Below, in pieces: positions 61,846 to 64,000 of a stretch of DNA of 64,000 nucleotides. Numbering within the stretch: the first letter of the stretch is position 1; each line of letters starts with the position of its first letter. The stretch is from Devosia sp. (GTDB lineage Bacteria; Pseudomonadota; Alphaproteobacteria; Rhizobiales; Devosiaceae). Both the position numbers and the translations under genes were made by a program. Location: the NCBI GenBank assembly GCA_016713105.1, contig JADJPS010000003.1, forward strand, positions 248,001 through 312,000, in the 5' to 3' direction. Below the pieces are notes generated by a model, which was given only the letters and a program-made list of their open reading frames with translations, was not told where the DNA came from and made no database searches.

Positions 61846-62355
61846 ATGGCTATGAAATCCAACGCCGCGGAGGCGATGGTTCCGGCGGAAGCCCCAGGGC
61901 TGAAGCCGCTCTACCTCGAAGCGGTAAGCCGCGTGGAACGCCTGCACCGGCGTCTGCTCGACCTGATCAAGGACGAGTTCGACCGCATGGGATGGGACGA
62001 TATCAACCCGGTCCAGGCGCTGCTGATGTTCAACATCGGCGATGCCGAGATGACGGCCGGCGAGTTGCGTTCCCGCGGCTACTACCTGGGCTCGAACGTC
62101 TCCTACAATCTGAAGAAGCTGGTCGAAACCGGCTACATCTTCCAGGAACGCTCGCGCGCCGACCGCCGTTCGGTGCGCATCCGGCTGACGCCCAAGGGCG
62201 AGGAGGTGGCCGAGGTGATCGACGAACTCTATGACCGGCACCTCAAATCGATCGAGAAGGTCGGCGGCCTCAACGGCGAATCCTTCGAGAGCCTCAACAA
62301 GGCGCTTGGTCGGCTGGAACGCTTCTGGGTCGATCAGATCCTCTACAAGCTCTGA
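61846..62355 (+). CDS. ldtR: MarR-family regulator LdtR
   Basis: The 169-residue protein (a second ATG is at 61852) has the winged helix INPVQALLMFNIGDAEMTAGELRSRGYYLGSNVSYNLKKLVETGYI, the strongly conserved feature of LdtR, and the wing RSRADRRSVRIRLTPKG. In Liberibacter and Sinorhizobium, LdtR activates or controls the L,D-transpeptidase ldtP and osmotic tolerance. The L,D-transpeptidase gene is 247 bases downstream. Confidence 0.92.
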   Translation: MAMKSNAAEAMVPAEAPGLKPLYLEAVSRVERLHRRLLDLIKDEFDRMGWDDINPVQALLMFNIGDAEMTAGELRSRGYYLGSNVSYNLKKLVETGYIFQERSRADRRSVRIRLTPKGEEVAEVIDELYDRHLKSIEKVGGLNGESFESLNKALGRLERFWVDQILYKL

Positions 62356-62370
62356 TCGATCCGACAGCGA

Positions 62371-62390
62371 TTGTGGCCGAAGGGCCACAA
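62371..62390 (+). other. Hairpin after ldtR
   Basis: TTGTGGCC-GAAG-GGCCACAA forms a perfect 8-bp stem 15 bases after the ldtR stop. No U-tract follows, so it may protect the 3' end of the message. Confidence 0.45.
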
Positions 62391-62400
62391 CGAATCCAGC

Positions 62401-62433
62401 AAACGCCGGCCTTAAGCCGGCGTTTCTTATTTA
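62401..62433 (+). terminator. Rho-independent terminator after ldtR
   Basis: AAACGCCGGC-CTTAA-GCCGGCGTTT (62401-62425) is a 10-bp stem, followed by CTTATTTAT. Confidence 0.85.
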
Positions 62434-62602
62434 TGCCCAAAATCCCGCTATGAAATTGCTCGATTGCTGGGCGGCTTCTCGGCTGCTGCAACCCCACGAG
62501 TGCGCGAGTCGGATCGACAGGCGGTCACACCTGCGCGACAGACTTTGGCGCTCTGGGGGCCGATGCTAAGAGGGCGAAACGGCGTGAAGTGCGGGTGAAT
62601 TG

Positions 62603-63868
62603 ATGCGGCTGAATCGACGCAGACTTCTGACCTCCATCGCGGCGGCAGGCGCCGGGCTGGCCATGCCTGCCGTGGTGCGGGCGGCCGAAGGCGACAATTT
62701 CTGGGACATCTTCAAGCGCGACAACGCCATGCGCAATGTCGACCAGAGCGGCAATACGGCAACCGCGCGCAGCCTCGTGGACACCATCGAGCCGGTGCTG
62801 AGTTACGACACGGCCTACAATCTGCAGCTCGCGATCCAGAACTACGAAGCGTTTGTCGCCGCCAATGGCAGTTGGGACGAACCCGGGCGCGAGACATACG
62901 GGCTCAAGCTCGGCGAATCGCGTCGCGCCGCGGCCTTGCTGAAGCGCCGGCTGATGATCAATGGCGACATGCAGCTGGAAAAGCGCGTCGACAATGATTT
63001 CGATGACAAGCTCGATGCCGCGGTGCGGCTGTTCCAGGCGCGCCACGGGCTGGTGATCAACGGCATGGTCGACGAGGCGACCTTCTACGCGCTCGCCGTT
63101 CCGGCCGACTATCGGCTCAACCAGTTGCGGCTCAATGCCCAGCGCATCGAGCAGTGGGCCTCGGCGCTGAGCGACCGCTATATCGTCGTCAACATCCCGG
63201 CGGCGACGATCGAGGCGGTCGAGGCCAGCCAGGTGGTGCAGCGACACACGGCGGTGGTCGGCAAGGTCGACCGGGCTACGCCAATCCTGAATTCCAAGGT
63301 TCACCAGGTCAAGTTCAACCCCTACTGGACGGTGCCCAAGAGCATCATCGAGAAGGACCTGATCCGCTACATGAACGAGGATCCGGAATACCTGACCAAG
63401 TTCAACATCCGCATCTTCGACGGCAAGGGGAGCGAGTTGCCGCCGACGGCCATCGACTGGTCCACCACCGAGGCGGTCAAGTACACGTTCCGCCAGGATC
63501 CGGGCGGCGAGAACTCGATGGGGCACTGCAAGATCGACTTCTACAACCCATACGACGTCTACATGCACGACACGCCGCAAAAGGCGCTGTTCGGCGAGAA
63601 TGCCCGCTTCCACTCCTCGGGGTGCGTGCGCTGCGAGGGCATCGACAGCCTCGCGGCCTGGCTGCTGCGCGACAATGGCGGCTGGGACCTGCCGACGGTG
63701 CAGGCGGCCTTCACCGGCGGCCTGCGCGAGGACGTGCCGCTCATGGTGCAGGTGCCGATCCACACCACCTACATCACCGCCTGGGCCAATCGGCAGGGCA
63801 CGGTGAGCTTCCGCGACGACGTCTACCGGTATGACTCCGCCGGCATCGTCAGTTTCGCGAACACGTGA
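62603..63868 (+). CDS. ldtP: L,D-transpeptidase (YcbB-like) LdtP
   Basis: The 421-residue protein has a Tat-like RRRLLTSIAAAGAGLAMPAVVRA signal. A peptidoglycan-binding helix region (LDAAVRLFQARHGLVINGMVDEATFYAL, about 145-170) precedes the YkuD catalytic domain: a conserved Arg-His segment and HDTPQKALFGENARFHSSGCVRCEG with the catalytic Cys. It crosslinks or modifies peptidoglycan in the periplasm. It is the expected target of LdtR, separated by a terminator, so it must have its own promoter in the 62434-62602 region. Confidence 0.93.
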   Translation: MRLNRRRLLTSIAAAGAGLAMPAVVRAAEGDNFWDIFKRDNAMRNVDQSGNTATARSLVDTIEPVLSYDTAYNLQLAIQNYEAFVAANGSWDEPGRETYGLKLGESRRAAALLKRRLMINGDMQLEKRVDNDFDDKLDAAVRLFQARHGLVINGMVDEATFYALAVPADYRLNQLRLNAQRIEQWASALSDRYIVVNIPAATIEAVEASQVVQRHTAVVGKVDRATPILNSKVHQVKFNPYWTVPKSIIEKDLIRYMNEDPEYLTKFNIRIFDGKGSELPPTAIDWSTTEAVKYTFRQDPGGENSMGHCKIDFYNPYDVYMHDTPQKALFGENARFHSSGCVRCEGIDSLAAWLLRDNGGWDLPTVQAAFTGGLREDVPLMVQVPIHTTYITAWANRQGTVSFRDDVYRYDSAGIVSFANT

Positions 63869-63872
63869 TGCG

Positions 63873-64000
63873 ATGGCCGGGCGCGACGACAGCAGTTCGC
63901 CCGGCCGCGTGTTCTTCGAGTTCATTCCGCTCGGCCAGCAGATGCGGGTCGCCGCAATCGACGAGGCGACCAGTGCCGAAGTCGTGGTGATCGCGCCGCT
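63873..64000 (+). CDS. DUF6898 family protein, partial
   Basis: The ATG at 63873, four bases past the ldtP stop, opens a frame that runs off the right edge (42 codons). It reads Met-Ala-Gly-Arg-Asp...Gly-Arg-Val-Phe-Phe-Glu-Phe-Ile...Gln-Met-Arg-Val-Ala-Ala-Ile-Asp-Glu, a V-F-F-E-F...V-x-A-I-D pattern typical of the short DUF6898 proteins of Hyphomicrobiales. The function is unknown. It may be co-transcribed with ldtP. Confidence 0.65.
   Translation, partial: MAGRDDSSSPGRVFFEFIPLGQQMRVAAIDEATSAEVVVIAP

Noticed and set aside
1..64000. CRISPR arrays, IS elements, prophage genes
   Set aside because: No regularly spaced repeats, transposase, integrase or phage structural genes were found on either strand.

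Overview
The window is GC-rich alphaproteobacterial chromosome. Gene order points to the Hyphomicrobiales (Rhizobiales), perhaps a Devosia-like genus; the order is an inference from blocks such as aminotransferase-hom-glpX-recJ, DUF177-plsX-fabH-ihfA-merR and hemB-DUF6163-ldtR-ldtP-DUF6898, plus a BA14K protein and an ECF11-type rpoE-chrR pair. The genus itself is not proven. Most of the window is housekeeping, with accessory stretches at 1-13.7 kb and 30-45 kb. I see no IS element, phage or CRISPR array.

Layout. 1-7 kb: the 5' part (at least 2,030 codons) of a giant LEPR-XLL surface protein on the minus strand, running off the left edge, with a SapC-family gene upstream. It is easily missed because a long antisense reading frame covers it. 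7-11.6 kb: a radical SAM protein paired with an unrecognised protein, an MFS transporter, an ArsR/SRPBCC pair and a small protein. 11.7-18.2 kb: rpoE-chrR-SDR, a nucleoside hydrolase, and a minus-strand FAD oxidoreductase-DUF1365-cyclopropane synthase operon. Sites resembling the Rhodobacter RpoE promoter (TGATCC-N18-TA) lie before rpoE and before the FAD operon, suggesting one singlet-oxygen/lipid-modification regulon. 18-31.5 kb: recJ, a Tim44-like gene, glpX, hom (with an unusual N-terminal extension), an aminotransferase, sdpR-sdpI, a cytochrome c, a glycosyltransferase, rplM-rpsI, ctaA and a murA-like gene. 31.5-39.4 kb: an exopolysaccharide locus (deacetylase, GumC-like, Wza-like, glycosyltransferase, WcaJ-like, polymerase). 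39.4-45.3 kb: a phosphotransferase, tRNA-Pro, a TPR/GT41 protein, ybaK and a divergent marR/DHA2 MFS pair. 45.3-64 kb: merR, ihfA, fabH, plsX, DUF177, a bc1 chaperone, bamE, MFS, nusB, nrdR, glyA, sixA-like, BA14K, parC, a DnaB-like ATPase, bpt, RDD, hemB, DUF6163, ldtR, ldtP and the start of a DUF6898 gene.

Four genes (FAD oxidoreductase, wcaJ-like, parC, hemB) each contain one single-base frameshift, mostly in short homopolymers. Correcting one base in each restores a normal-length product. Because parC and hemB are normally essential, sequence or assembly error is more likely than gene decay.

The items most worth following up are the two-promoter RpoE regulon, the parC 3' tail duplicated in frame at the end of the neighbouring ATPase gene, the helix-turn-helix-like extension on homoserine dehydrogenase with a hairpin over its start, the concentric 37-bp palindrome before ldtR, the radical SAM pair, and the giant LEPR-XLL/SapC locus.
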